Positions 33,230-46,027 of a DNA stretch of 64,000 nt are shown here, piece by piece. Origin of the DNA: Epiperipatus broadwayi (taxonomy: Eukaryota > Onychophora > Udeonychophora > Euonychophora > Peripatidae); the NCBI GenBank assembly GCA_028023455.1, contig JAQFVV010006215.1, forward strand, positions 6,801,230 through 6,865,229, written 5' to 3'. A program made the translations under genes and the position numbers. Under the pieces are notes generated by a model that saw only the letters and a list, made by a program, of their open reading frames with translations, did no database searches and was not told the DNA's origin. Position 1 is the first letter of the stretch. Each line of letters opens with the position of its first letter.

Positions 33230-36000
33230 TGTAACAGTCAGAATCGTCTATCTCGCTAACACACTAGAGAATTCAAACCCCAGACATGAAACTGAACATT
33301 ATAGGAGGGGTTTCCTTCTAGATATACTAAGTTTGAATCTAAAGTCCAAATTTCACAGTGCCATCTACGTGATGACGTATCTGATGCCACTACTAGTATA
33401 ACACTTTACCGGTGCCTGGTGGTCAGGGAGAAACAAAAGACTATACTAAAAGAAGTTTGGGTGGCTAATTAACGTCTATGGATGTACAAAAGAAATATAT
33501 GAAATAGATATATAGACCCAGACAGTGATAAAGATAAAATAAAATAAGAGATCAATTTAGTTTTAAACAATTTCACAAAATTTATTTATATAAAATGTAT
33601 ATAAAGCCACTATCTGCTTATATGAGACAGGGACACGTATTAAATAATTGTTGGCATCACACTCTAATAAATGACAAAAGGTTTTAAAGCAAAATTATAA
33701 AGTCTATCCCTCGGGCTAATAGCATTACGATAACGTGCTTGAAAAGATAGGAACATGTGTGAGGTGCTTTGAGTAATTATACAAGTTTAAGAAAATATTT
33801 GAAAATTAAGTGTTATAAACTATTTATTGATTTTGAGAATAGTACGGATAAAAGCTTACTAAGCAACAAAGTGGGAATGTGATCAAGGCATTTATTTGAT
33901 AATAATAATAATAAAGTTACATTGGGAGGTCAGTATTGCTAATAATGAATTTATTAAAGTTGGAGGGTGTGATACGTTTAAGTCACGGATGCTTTGTAAA
34001 ATAAATATAAAATAAAAACAATATTGAATAAACCGGAATGATTACAGAGGGCATCTCATTGCTAACCCATAGGAAAGTATTTTTATAAACAGCCGAAACT
34101 TAGCGACTGGGTGACGATTGCGGTTAATTCCCAGGTGTGTCATTTGTGGATACACTCTGCCTGGAAATCGCAAGAAGTGAAGAGAATGCACTTCGCCATG
34201 TAGAGAATCTTTGGAAAATTAAAAAAAAGTGGTCTCAACAACCAATTCATGTACCAGCAATACGAGACTAGTGTATATAAAACATACTGAATGGGTTTTA
34301 CTTGGATTAAGAGAAATGCCCAATCAAATTCCCAGAAATTCATTTAAAAGGGTCCGCACATTCTCGACGTCAATGATGAACTTTGTAATTAAAGTAGAAC
34401 ACGGTAATTAAAATAGGAAATGCATGCTTGCAGGTTTGAAAGGAAAGCATAGATTTATTTATGCAATCATGCATTTGGGGAAACATTTAAATCATTGACC
34501 TTGCACATAATCTCATAGTAGATTAAAACCAATAACATGTAGATTTTGAACTATGTGATTATATTATATATTAAAGAATAGAATCGCCCTCGAACAAGTA
34601 ATTTGCAAGATAATAAAATTGGAAATTATTTAGAAATTTAAAATATGCCTTCATAGTGGCGTCTTATTTTCAACAAAAGGAATAATTCACTTGGTCAAAG
34701 ACGATTCTGACACATTATCATAACGGCGTCTTATTTTCAACAAAAGGAATAATTCACTCGGTCAAAGATGATTCTGACACATTATCATAATAAAATAACA
34801 GAAAGATTAATAAATAGAAAATATTAACCCAAGGATAGAGAGCAAGATGTTGATTATATTTAAAAGAAATACATAATAAAGTTATGTGAAATATCAGAAA
34901 ACAATTTAAAATAGCTATAGCATGTTAGTTATCACAAGGGCTCTTGGGTTAATTTAGGGTTACCTCTGGAGAAGCATTTTGGGTAGATTGATGGTAAGCA
35001 GGTTTTTATATAATTTAACAGCAAACTCTGGAAATGTTCATATTTTTGGCAGCGGCAGCAGTTCCGGGGTTCCTTGTGTGATAACTTCCGATGGTCTATG
35101 GCAGCATATGACCATTCCGGAGAGAAATAGCCTTCTTGCGCTCTACTCCATCATGTCAAGATTTACAAATTACTACAATAATTTTGGTTAGAAACATTAG
35201 ACCTCAGAATGATTTCTCTTAGAAACATTAGAAAGGAGAACAAAAGAAAACCCTCCTTTTTATAGTAGAATTTAACAATCAAACTGCCCTGGAGTGTTAC
35301 AAAAATATATCGGACTTATCAGCTGTAATTAAATCTATCGAATGTCTAAAGGAATTCAACAAATTAATTTCTTTTGTTAATTTCCCTGTTGACATTCGAA
35401 TTACAAACTAGATTTAATTAAAAATTACTTTTATTAATTAAAGAAAACCTTAAGTGGACATCTGCTGTTTTTAGATAAACTTATATAACATTATCTAATT
35501 AAACTATTGTCCCTCATTTATTTTAACAGAAATATTTGGAATGACTTATTAAATTAAACGAAAATTATTTTACTTTTAAATTGCAATATTTGAATCTATT
35601 TACTAAATGAATATTTACTAAATGAATTTTATTTTAAATCAAAATAAATTATATATATTTGTAAATAGATTCAAACAAAATAACTTTAACAATTTATAAT
35701 TTTGATATGTTTTAAAATGCATATCATAGTATGTGCACAATTACGACTTATATAACCTACTTTTTAATAAATCAAAATTATGTGAACATATACATAATCT
35801 ATAATCTTTTATTTATTTGGGAATGAGTTATATATATAATATGAGCATTGTACTCGTGGTTTAAAATTAGATGGGATTTTCGGTATATAAGCATATTGCA
35901 GACATACTATGATAGATTGGGGTTCAAACTAAGGTATGAAGATAGGAAATAGGTGAGAAAAGGTGAAATGAAGATCTGCAAAGCAGACCTTACTGTTTCA
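33230..36000 (+). mobile_element. Solo LTR-like element, 2.77 kb, inside (AT)n
   Basis: Starts TGTAACAGTCAG and ends CTTACTGTTTCA, whose complement TGAAACAGTAAG matches 10 of 12. (AT)n lies directly on both sides (33216-33229 and 36001-36012). Near the right end an imperfect hairpin AGATCTGC-AAA-GCAGACCT (35972-35990) has a counterpart at the end of the element at 52135-55417, which gives plus orientation here. A 67-base tandem duplication lies at about 34657-34791. Open frames inside (33102-33401, 34229-34411, 34979-35191) are unrecognised. No gag or pol. Confidence 0.6.
34657..34791. repeat. 67 bp tandem duplication in an LTR
   Basis: GGCGTCTTATTTTCAACAAA...GACACATTATCATAA occurs twice head to tail with very few differences. 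Confidence 0.9.
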
Positions 36001-37964
36001 ATATATATATATGTTATAAGAATGGACAATGTGGATAAAATAATTGAAAGTTATAACTTAGAAAAATAATAAGATAATCCTTTAAGGAGTGAATATTTAT
36101 TCACACATATAAATATATTTTGATGATTCTTTATTTATTTTTTTTATTTAAATATAATTAATATATTTAAACAGCATTTTGTGTATTTATCAAGAAAAGA
36201 TTATAAATTTTTAAAGCATTTGACTTGTTGAACATGCTTTCGTTTATGATCAAATTCGTAGCTCTAGTAAATAATTGTACTTTTTTTTTTTCATTCATCT
36301 AATAACTATTAAAAACTGAGATCATTATAAAATAAATACAGCCATACCAAATTTAATTTTGTGCTTCATATATACATATATATTTGCAGTCAATAGAATA
36401 GGTCTAGAAAGTAAGGCTGGTTCTATCAACTGTACAATCCATAACAAACTCAAACTATATGAAAAATCAGTTGTAAAAAATAATTTCTTCTCCATTGAAA
36501 CCAGATTTCAGGATGTTATTAGTTTAATGTTTATATAATAAAAATAATCTTAATATTTTAAATTAATATAGCATTATATGTGTTTAATTTTACACAGTCA
36601 TTGTTAATATCAGATGATATGATAATAGCAGCATATATTCTATCTTGCATTTATTTCAATTCTTGTTAGTATGAGTTGATCTTCAATGATTGCTTTTATG
36701 CAGATACTGTCTTTTTTAAATGTGTTATATAGACTTATGCAAGACATTTTTTAATAAAATATTATTGAAAAACATTGATAAATATATTTTTTAAAAATAG
36801 CCCTTTTACAATTTTGAGTTCAAAGATCAAAATAATGAGACAAAAATTAACATAATGAAATACTTGATTAAGAGTAAGCCAATAAAAATAATCAAATGGC
36901 TTTGTTGCTGAGAAATTCATAAGAAGTTCAAGCATTGGAAATGCTAAATTAGAATCAATCCAAGGATTTTATGCCCCAGTTTGACTCTCTATCACTACAC
37001 TAAATTAATCAGAGCAATAAAAAAATAATTAGATAAACAGAATCATAATACATTGATTATTATTCTTTCTTCTTTATCTCCTATGCATTGAATATATTAT
37101 CAAATATAATTAATAATTTTTTTTTATTTACTTTTTATGCAATACAAACATGTTTCTACAAATAATTTTCTTTTCTTACCATTTCGACTGCCCAACAGTC
37201 TTCATCAGAACTACAAAATGTTTAAATACATCTATCTACATAGAAATGATATATACATTTAATAGAAACAGAACAAGTTTGAAAAAGATAGTGTAAAATG
37301 ATTCACTACAGTAATAATAAGAATACAAAATCAAAGAAGCTATATTAATAAAAAATGAATCCAACTTTAAATAAAAATTTAGGTATAAAAGCTTTACTAA
37401 TATAATAATGATATAAATTTAAAAATTAATTAAGTAATAGAAAATATTAATTACAAAAAATAAACATAGAGGGAGTTATAATATAGAATATATATAATTT
37501 AAATTTAGAAATTTTTGACAATTGGAAAATGAAACTAAAAGAAGTTAGGTAATATAAAACATAAAGAAATATAAAATTAATAAATATATAATTTAAGTAC
37601 ATAAATTTTATATTAAGTTAAAAATAACTTTAATTAAATTAAAATAATTAATAATGAAATGTAAAAACTAAATATGTTGTATATAGAAGTGTATATAAAC
37701 ATTTTAGGACAAAATATATTATGGGTATTAAATCCAACAATAAAATGAAAATTTAAAATTAATATAATTATAAGGGTATATGTAATATTTTGTACTGTAT
37801 ATTTTGATATAATTATAATAGTAAGACTTTTTTTTATATGTAGCTATTAGGATTTACCTTTTAAAATTAATTTGAAATTCCAATAAGTATGATTTAAAAA
37901 AATAAAGTAACTATGAGTCGCAAAATATTGCAAATGAAAAATCAGAAAGAAGAATATATTAGAA
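36001..37964. other. AT-rich non-coding stretch, nothing recognised
   Basis: (AT)n at 36001-36012, then about 1.9 kb of AT-rich DNA with no supported feature. Confidence 0.45.
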
Positions 37965-38310
37965 AAAATCATATGATCATCATTTTCTATGCTTACCCAA
38001 GCTAGTTATACAGTAGCAACTTATCTATACAGTAGTGCTACTCAGTGCAAGCCTTAGAAATCAATGGATAAAAGGTTTTCACATAAAATGCCTATCTGTG
38101 CCTACTCATTCAATATCACCAGACTAGTTTCTAGCTTGTGGCCTTCATCAATGAGAAGCGTCACTGATCAAAACCACAAGCTAGAAACTAGTCTGGGAAT
38201 ATTGGATGAGTAGGCACTAGATAGGGATTTTATACATGAACCTTCTTATAGTCATTGATTACTAAAGCTTGCATTGGGGGCACTACTGTATGGATAGTTT
38301 ACTATGTATC
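37965..38310. repeat. Foldback family A, compact palindromic copy
   Basis: Two inverted half units meet at about 38160: AGACTAGTTTCTAGCTTGTGG (left) against CCACAAGCTAGAAACTAGTCT (right). Outer parts include CTATACAGTAGTGC / GCACTACTGTATGGATAG. The left terminus ATCATATGATCATCATTTTCT resembles the family A edge CACATGATCACCAT. Confidence 0.8.
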
Positions 38311-39003
38311 AAAAAAAAAGCAAGGCTTTCCATAAATATATAAAAAAAGATTATTGATCTATAAAAAAATTTCATGATCACTTTTCTTTAACTAATAGAT
38401 TTAGCTTTTAAAATAGTTTTGGCATTCCAGTCTGTGGAATAAAAAGTCCAGAATACCACATACAAAAATCAGACAAAAAGAATGTGATACTCAGAAGCAA
38501 AACAGAGCTTTGCATAAATATCAAAACTGATTGATTATATTTAAGTTATTGGCAATACATTATTTTCTTCTCTCTCTCTGCAAAAAATATAATTTGTGAT
38601 CACTTTTCATAAGTTATGAATTTATTATTAAACATATTGAAAATTAGATTAACACCATGGTTTTTAAGATGTCATTGTACAAGTCCTATAAATGGGAAGG
38701 AACAACAAAAATGCTATTGCCTGGGGCAACAAAATTTCAGGGCTGGTTCCACCAGAGAAATTATTTTTAAATTCAATATTTAAAATTTATGTAGATTCTC
38801 AAATTTAAAATCATTGTACTTTTGTCAATTGCAGCTAAACAATGTCTTGCACTTTATGTGAGACACTAAGAAGATTAATCAAAACATACTTATTCAAGAT
38901 AAGAAAAATGCAGGGAATTAATAATGTTCATGAAGAGTGACTTCCTACATTTTATTTTAGCCTTACTTCTTTGTAATAGAAATGATTAAAATACAAATTG
39001 CTT
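38311..39003. other. Non-coding stretch, nothing recognised
   Basis: No domain-like frame or shared repeat noticed. Confidence 0.45.
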
Positions 39004-39160
39004 TCTGTTGTGTTTGACTGAATTGCAGGTTTCAAGCTCAAACCAACAGTGATATCAATAAAAATATGAACATTCAATAAATACAATTGTGCATAGATAA
39101 ACATAGTTAATACTGTGCTGGTTATGCTGAATGACTGGATTCATTTCCGACTATATATAT
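39004..39160. repeat. Repeat shared with the gypsy C LTR region
   Basis: About 155 bases matching 58115-58278 closely, from TGTTGTGTTTGACTGAATTG to CGACTATATATAT. In the 58 kb copy the sequence continues past CTATATATAT as TAGCTTGCCTCATG; here it is broken off at that AT tract by the LTR starting at 39161. Confidence 0.8.
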
Positions 39161-40560
39161 TGTACTGGTCAAAACTGTGTTCACTCAACAAGATCCAGAA
39201 TCCAAGCAAAATTACAGCAGTCCAGCAAGTGTGAGATATAAGTCTGGAACAATCCTAAACTGCCAACCTATTTACATGTGCTCTGGGATCTATGACTACA
39301 CGAACAATGCTTTTGATGATACGAGTGAGTTTTGTTCTCACTCTGTTCCAGCTAGAGTTCAGGGTTCACCCATGACTTAAAACAATAAATTTACATTTCA
39401 TTAATTAATATCTATTTAAATGTATTACAATTAAATAATGGTATGGAGTATACCTGTCATTGATTGATAATTTAAATATGTTGAAGACTTGATTGATTTG
39501 AACTGCAATAATAATAACTTCATGGCAACACAATAAAGAGAATGAATTTAAACACATAAAATTGTATAAACGAATAAAATGAATTTATGTTAGAGATTCG
39601 GGATAATGATAAACCAAGATATTTCAAGTAAGGCTATAACATAGATTTATTATACTTACAAGTGTCATCATACAAAATACATCAAAGTTTGTCTACACAA
39701 CTTTGTTATACTTATGTTACTCACAATTATATAATTTAAAATGCATTAAGTAAATCAGATAACATTGTAATTAATCAATATTATGGCATTTCAATTTAGC
39801 AAGCTATTGCAATCCATTTATGATACAAATTAGGATTTTGATGCGCCCAAACATAATACATTCATTAACTAAATATAAAAGGTTGGTTAAGCCATCTGCC
39901 AAGGACAAATCAATAATAATCCATCATTTTTAGCCCTTAATAAAGTTATAATTTAGGGAAATAATCTATTTTCTTTATACCTATATATATCACTGAATAT
40001 GAGTGAATTGCATTAGACTATTATTACAATTTAATAGATTGTAAGTTAGGAGTATGGAAAACCAACCATTTACCTTACATAAGTAACAGTTAGGTATTCA
40101 TATTTGATTAATTCAGTAACTGGGTTGGCTAATGAAAGATGTGCCATCACAGTAGAGAAAGCATTTCAGGTTTATAAATAGAGATAGATATAAAGTGTGC
40201 TAAAAGTGGTGAGATGTTATGGCTACACTAAAAGAAGACCTGAAGTTATTTACAATCCTCAAAGTGCTTTGCTGGAAGAAGTCAATGAATGAAAAGACAT
40301 ACTGACCAGACATATTTCTGCATAACAATAAAAGTTTATGTGCTGGGATGGCTTATCCATACATGCCCATGCACATTTTAATGGCAGTGTCTGAATAAGG
40401 AAATCCCTAGTAGGAAATACATATACTTTTAAGGGAGCCCAAAATTATTGGACAGATTATATTTGAAATTCTGAAAGTCTTGAGAGTTAAATAGCAAAGC
40501 ACGAACAATAATAATAAGTGAATAATTGCAACCATAAGCAAATAATATCATATACACATA
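39161..40560 (+). mobile_element. Left part of an LTR-E element, plus orientation
   Basis: Starts TGTACTGGTCAAAACTGTG, aligned with the start of the minus-strand LTR at 55417 (TGTACCAGTCAAAATTGTG). The similarity continues for about 220 bases (GAATCCAAGCAAA, GTCTGGAACA, GACTA...ACAA.GCTTTTGA.GATAC). A block at 40195-40560 also matches 45385-45760 closely and 54130-54400 more distantly, at the expected distance from the LTR start. The right end was not found. The 39177-39380 open frame is part of the LTR, not a gene. Confidence 0.55.
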
Positions 40561-40801
40561 TTGAACTGGGTGGGGTAGATTGATCGATTGAGAATCATAT
40601 AATCTATATGAACTTTTCTTACTCTTTAATAAAATCTAAACTTGTGAAAGCAGAATTATAAGACTTACTTTTATACATACCAAATATGATATTATAAAAT
40701 TATACATTCGATCTACACCAATGCAATTTAATTATTGCACCACCACGGTCCCTTAGGCAGAGAAGCATAATACCCAGAAGGTACCCATGCCCAAGTAAGA
40801 G

Positions 40802-40849
<48 letters not shown>

Positions 40850-41198
40850 CTGCGACCATGTTTGATGGACATAGATCTCGGCTAAAGAATTCAACACCTA
40901 TCATTCAAAGCACTTTTTTATTTCAGAGTAAACTCCAGGTGGCAATTAATTACCAAAGCAACTAACATGCCCTGCATGATGGCCAACTAATTCAGCACCT
41001 AAGAAATCCCAATCAAAAAGATGTTATAATATACTGTTACTTTATTTAGTGGTAAAAGAATTGACTGACAAATATTAAGTTTAAAGATAATTTATTAACT
41101 AATTTTAAACTACTTCTATAACTTCTTAATTAATCCAAACAATGATGTTTTTATATAATAATGACATACACATTCTTAATACATACAATAAAATATAA
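40561..41198. other. Non-coding stretch with (AT)n tract
   Basis: Contains an uninterrupted (AT)n run at 40803-40848. No coding region. Confidence 0.5.
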
Positions 41199-42537
41199 TG
41201 TAACAAAAGCATTAAATAATACACGGAATTTAAAACACACACATCAATAGTTCATTTTATGCATGCTCTAGAGTTCATTGGTTTTACTGACTCTGGAGGC
41301 TTTAAGGATCGTAATGGCTACATTAATATCAGAAATGGAAATAAGAAAATGTTTATTACCTATAGGATTTTGAAATGTGGAGACGTCTCGCTGTTTGTTT
41401 TCTGTGTTTTCCAACCAGTTGGATTTTATGTTTCTGTGGAGGTTCCTATTACTGTTATCTCATGATACTCTTTTATTCAGGCAGTTAGATATTTCTGGCA
41501 GCTTCAAATTATTATATGGGCATCAATTCTAATGGGCAGGCTGCTGTTTCTTTGGGCTGGAGCTGGAATCCAGCTGGCTGTATGCTTCCGATGACTGCTA
41601 ACACTGCAGGATCTTTAGATATATCACTGACTCGTCCTGATTGAAAAACTGATTGACTGAATCTGATTGACTCACTCTATTTATATGATGACCTGTTGTC
41701 ACTTTGTTATTTAGTTTTTATAGCTGCCAGCTATATCTGCTGTTCAAATTCATCCACTGTTTTTGATTAAATTCTGATATGATTTGAATTAATTAATTGT
41801 TGATGGATTCTTTAATGTGTAGCTATTGCAAATTCATTTATTTTATGAAGCTTTTGAGTATTTGCAATCCTTGAGGGAATTTCTTTTACCTTATCAACTT
41901 TCATTTATTTTTAATATTCACCTTCCTATTTTATTTTATTCTTAACATGCACATATTCCACTATATCTTTATGTCTACAATCATTCGCTATTTACACATG
42001 TATATATTTAAAATCAACTCATTATTTCATTTTTAAGATTACCTTTTTTCCCCTAAATCAAATAAAAAGAGACTATTTTTAATTCTATGTAAAAGATTTA
42101 TAGTTTAAACTGTTATATTTTTAATTCTTGATTACTTGAAATTCAACTACTTTTAATTTTTCTACATTAAATTTCCTCCCGCTTTCAATCAATCTTTAAA
42201 CTTTTAGTTTTAACATTTTTTATTCAAATCTTTTTCCCTTTCTAACTAATTAATTGTAACTTTTATTGATAAATGACATTTATACAAAAGTTTAAAACTC
42301 TCTAAACTTTTATAGATTATTTTCTTTTAGTGAAGTGCATTTTGTTTAAACTAACAATGATAAAAAACTCTGTAGACTTTTATAAATTTATTTATTTCAA
42401 ACAAGATTTTTTTTCGTCTTTAATTTACTTATTTACAGACATTATTGATTTTATTGCTTCTGCATTATTTATGAAAACTTTATTATTTTTGAATAATTGT
42501 AACCTACATGAAGCACTTTCATAAGTGGTACATTACA
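41199..42537 (-). mobile_element. 3' LTR of gypsy element B
   Basis: On the minus strand TGTAATGTACCACTTATG begins at 42537, directly after a polypurine tract. The first ~150 bases (down to about 42380) match 45398-45226 in the same orientation, as expected of two LTR copies. The distal end is uncertain; TGTAACAAAAG at 41199 is my best candidate. Small open frames inside (41259-41465, 42330-42524) are not recognised. Confidence 0.5.
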
Positions 42538-42550
42538 CCGCTCCCCTGAC
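42538..42550 (-). other. Polypurine tract of gypsy element B
   Basis: Minus strand GTCAGGGGAGCGG abuts the LTR start TGTAATG: the plus-strand primer position for LTR retrotransposons. Confidence 0.7.
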
Positions 42551-42607
42551 AAGAGTAAAATGCATCATTTTTGACCATTTTATCTCTGATAACTTTAATT
42601 ATTATTA

Positions 42608-43758
42608 TTACCACATGTCCGGTGGTTGTTTTTCCTTCTTTACTAACTTCAATAACCGGGCATTATATGTTCCCTTTTTTTTCATCCCCTGCACTATCGC
42701 AAATGCATTATTACGGTATTTCCACTTGATTACATAGGGACCATTGTAAATTGGCTGGAATTTTTTGTATATATGTTTTTCAGGATGACTCACCAGATGA
42801 ACTCTCATCATGACCTCATCCCCCTTTCTGAATATGGCTTTAGATTTTCCCTGCCTCTTCTGCCATAGCTTGCCCATTTTTCTTAAATGGTTAAGTGCTT
42901 GCTCAGCATCCCTTTTCTTGTTGATTGGATTCATCCCCACTGGCAATTTAGTCCCAAATGGATATGGAATATTTCTTCCAAAATATGGCTGAACAGGTTC
43001 AAATCCTGTGGACTCATTTCTTGACCAGTTTATCATGTTGACTATTCATGAGGGTTTCTTTCACCCATCTGCAATGATCATCTTGCATATAAACCTGAAA
43101 TAAGTGCCCCAACTTCCTCATAATCCGTTCCATATGGATTAGATTGAGGGTTACGAATCGATGTAAGTATATGTTTTATTCCATGCCTATCTGTCCATTT
43201 CTTCCATTCGCTGTATACAAAAGGTGTTTCATGATCTGACAGAAATTTTGTCTGGAATTCCTGTAGTCTTAAATTGCTGTTGTACCAAGACCTGAATAGT
43301 TAATTTCGGTAAGCTTGAACTACTGGATATGCCACTACCAACTTTGAAAACATGTCATATGCCACCATGAGATATTTCATTTTATTGAATGGAGGCAGAG
43401 GTCCATAGAAGGCTATTGCTAGTAAGATATTCGAACATTGGGCATATATAGGTTGCAGCAGTTCCACTCTTGATGTGATAGGAGGCTTGGTTGCTGAACA
43501 TAAAGTGCATTTACCAATAACATTTGCAATATTGGCATTCACTCCTGACCAATAGAACCAATGGCTTAGCCATCTCTCAACTTTATTTGCTCCATAATGT
43601 CTGTAAGTGTCATGCACATATTTAATTATTTGCTTCCTCATGGCAACCAGAAGAATAATGCATGTTTGTTTTTTCTTTCGTAATACATGCTGTAAGAGTC
43701 CTCCCTTCAAGTAAAAGCAATTCCAGTCCCTCCACAGCAGATTATTTGCCATTTTCAT
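42608..43758 (-). pseudogene. Integrase remnant, gypsy element B
   Basis: Three pieces in order on the minus strand. 43758-43300: zinc domain with HDTYRHYG (H-x4-H) and CTLC (C-x2-C), then YLMVAYDMFSKLV holding the first catalytic Asp. About 43262-43067 in other frames: FLSDHETPFVYSEWKKW (second catalytic Asp) and RNPQSNPYGTDYEEVG, where the expected catalytic Glu (NP.ER) is replaced. 43036-42608: C-terminal domain with KFQPIYNGPYVIKWKYRNN (GPY/F-type module) ending KEKQPPDMW. No chromodomain is seen. Its usual role is inserting element DNA into chromosomes. Frameshifts and the lost Glu make it inactive. It lies just upstream of the polypurine tract and 3' LTR. Confidence 0.85.
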
Positions 43759-43788
43759 TACAGAGTGATGGTGTAAATACTCTATTAT

Positions 43789-45206
43789 TTATTTGCAGTC
43801 GTTATCTTCTTGCTGCTTCTTTAATCTATGCAAATTGTCTTTTATCCCATTTCTTTTATATATTTTGGTGGCAGCTATAAACACCCTGTCACAACTTAAG
43901 TGTTGTTCTGGAGCTACTGGATATTGGCTTAAAGTGTCTGCCACAATATTTTTTTGGCCATGACAGAATGCCACCTTGTAATTAAATTCCTGCAGGAACA
44001 AACTCCATTTTATTAGTCTGCTATTATTCAGGAAACTATGATTAATAAATTCAAGACTCTTATGGTCAATGATTACCACTACCTCAGAGCCTACTAAATA
44101 CTGCTGGAATTTCTTGAATGCCCATACAACAGCCAGGACCTCTTTCTCAGTTACAGTGTAATTCACTTCTGGTCCCTTTAGTAAATGACTAATGAAACAA
44201 AGACTCCATGCTGTCCCTCTTCCTATATCTGAAACAGCATGACCCCCAATCCAAACCCACTGCTGTCCATTTGTACAAAGAATGGTTTGTCAAAATCGGG
44301 ATAAGACAGCATAACTTTATTTAAAAATCCCACTTTCACACTTTGGAAACTATGCTCATGCTGTTCAATCCACACCCATGGTTTTCCCTTTTTCAATAAC
44401 TGCAATAATGGCTCCATGTCAAGTGAAAAAATTTTTATAAAATCGATTATAGAAATTACATAATCCAAAAAAATATTTAACATGTTTTTTATTCTGAGGT
44501 GTGGGAAATTCCTGAATTGCTTGGATTTTTCCAGGATTAGGTAATATTCCTCTTTTGGTAATTATATGACCTAAAAACCTGACCTTGTTAGTCATTATTT
44601 TACTCTTATTCAAATTTATTCTAATCCCCTTTTTCTCACACTTCCCCAGCAACATTTCTAAATGCAAAAAATGCTGTTCTATGCTTTCTGAAGCCACCAC
44701 AATGTCAACCACATTCATTATAACTAAATTTTTGATATCCTCAAACAACACCTGATTCAGGCATTTATAAGCCCCGCTCCACTATTTTTAAGCCTGAAGG
44801 GAATCCAGTTAAAATTATATGCATGTCCATTATATTTAAATGCAGTATATTTCCAATCCTCTGGATGAAATTTAATTTGCCAATAGCTGGCAGTTAAGTC
44901 GAATGTTGAAATTTTTTTTTTAATTTCGATAACAATTCACTCATAGGTGGAGGAGCATTAGTATCAGATATTGTTATCTTATTTAACTGCCAGGTGTCTA
45001 AACACAACCGAATTGATCAATTTTTTTTTTACTGTTGCAATAAGTTTATTAAAGGGAGGCGAACATTTAAATATAATTCTGTATTTAAGCATTTTGTCTA
45101 TCTGTTCTTTTACTTTATATCTATATTGATGTGATATAGGATATGGATGAGCTTGATATGGCTGATCTTTTATAAGCCTTATCCTGTGTTCATACCCTTG
45201 GATCAC
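43789..45206 (-). pseudogene. RT-RNase H remnant, gypsy element B
   Basis: Ty3/gypsy RT in overlapping broken frames. 45206-44979: HRIRLIKDQPYQAHPYPI and IIFKCSPPFNKLIATVKKK (RT fingers). About 44985-44760: STFDLTASYWQIKFHPEDW (first catalytic Asp) and TAFKYNGHAYNFNWIPF. 44751-44419: the YxDD box is degraded to NVVD (MNVVDIVVASE), so activity is lost; then VRFLGHIIT. 44483-44223: connection and start of RNase H, PFFVQMDSSGFGLGVML (catalytic Asp kept). 44166-43789: NYTVTEKEVLAVVWAFKKF, then IIDHKSLEFI and ADTLSQYP. Nothing resembling protease or gag precedes it; an LTR fragment lies 20 bases upstream, so a large 5' deletion is inferred. Confidence 0.85.
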
Positions 45207-45225
45207 CCCAGGAATCTCAGAAAAT

Positions 45226-45398
45226 ATGGTTTTATATCTATTTAATTTATTTATTTCAAATGAAATGTTTTCTTCTTTGTCTTTAATTCACTTATTTATG
45301 GACCTTATTGATTTTATTACTTCTGCATTATTTATGAAAACTTTATTATTTTTGAATAATTGTAACTTATGTGGAGCGCCAAAGGTGGTGAAACATTA
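45226..45398 (-). mobile_element. 5' LTR fragment of gypsy element B
   Basis: Minus strand TGTTTCACCACCTTTGGCGC... then TTACAATTATTCAAAAATAA, matching the first ~170 bases of the 3' LTR at 42537. It is cut at 45226 and joined to RT sequence, so the rest of the LTR, the primer site, gag and protease are missing. Confidence 0.65.
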
Positions 45399-45760
45399 TG
45401 GCTACAATAAAAGAACATCTGAGGTCATTTATGATTTTCAAAGTGCTTAGTTTGCTAGGAGAAGTCAATGAATGAGAGGACATGCTGGACTACTGACCAG
45501 TCATATCTCTACATAACAATAAATGTTTATGTGCTGGGATGGCTTATCCATATGTGCCATACATATTTTAATGGCAGTGCGTGGAAAAGGACATCCCTAG
45601 TAGGAAATACATCTACTTTTAAGGGAGCCCAAAATTATTGGACTGGTCATATTTGAAATTCTGAAGATCCTGAGAGTTAAATAGCAAAGCATGAACAATA
45701 ATAATAATTGAATAATTGCAACCATAAGCGAATAATACTGTATACTCATATATATATGCA
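45399..45760 (+). repeat. LTR-E block, second copy flanking gypsy B
   Basis: About 360 bases matching 40208-40560 in the same orientation: TATGTGCTGGGATGGCTTAT, TCCCTAGTAGGAAATACAT and TTTTAAGGGAGCCCAAAATT. A more diverged copy is at 54130-54400 in the minus-strand LTR-E. The open frame at 45468-45656 is incidental. Confidence 0.8.
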
Positions 45761-46027
45761 TCTATAGTATACCAAACGATAATGAATTAATTCCTGATGT
45801 AAATAATTAATTCTCTAGCATAATAGAATGTCCACAAAACCAGGAGCAATCAATAAATCTTATAGTAAACTATAATGCAAAAGAAACAATAAGAATTGAA
45901 ACCAAATTTAAAGGAGTACATTGTTTGCCCACACTTCTAAATTTTAAAATATTTCATGGATTAGAATTTATAAGCAAATGATGTTAATATAACAAAACAT
46001 TAAAATAAACCATATATATATATATAT
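45761..46027. other. AT-rich spacer ending in (AT)n
   Basis: (AT)n at about 46012-46027 directly precedes the LTR start. Nothing else seen. Confidence 0.5.

Noticed and set aside
43662-43880. 72-residue plus-strand open frame and similar ones at 42810-42992
   Set aside because: Antisense shadows of the minus-strand gypsy B integrase and RNase H.
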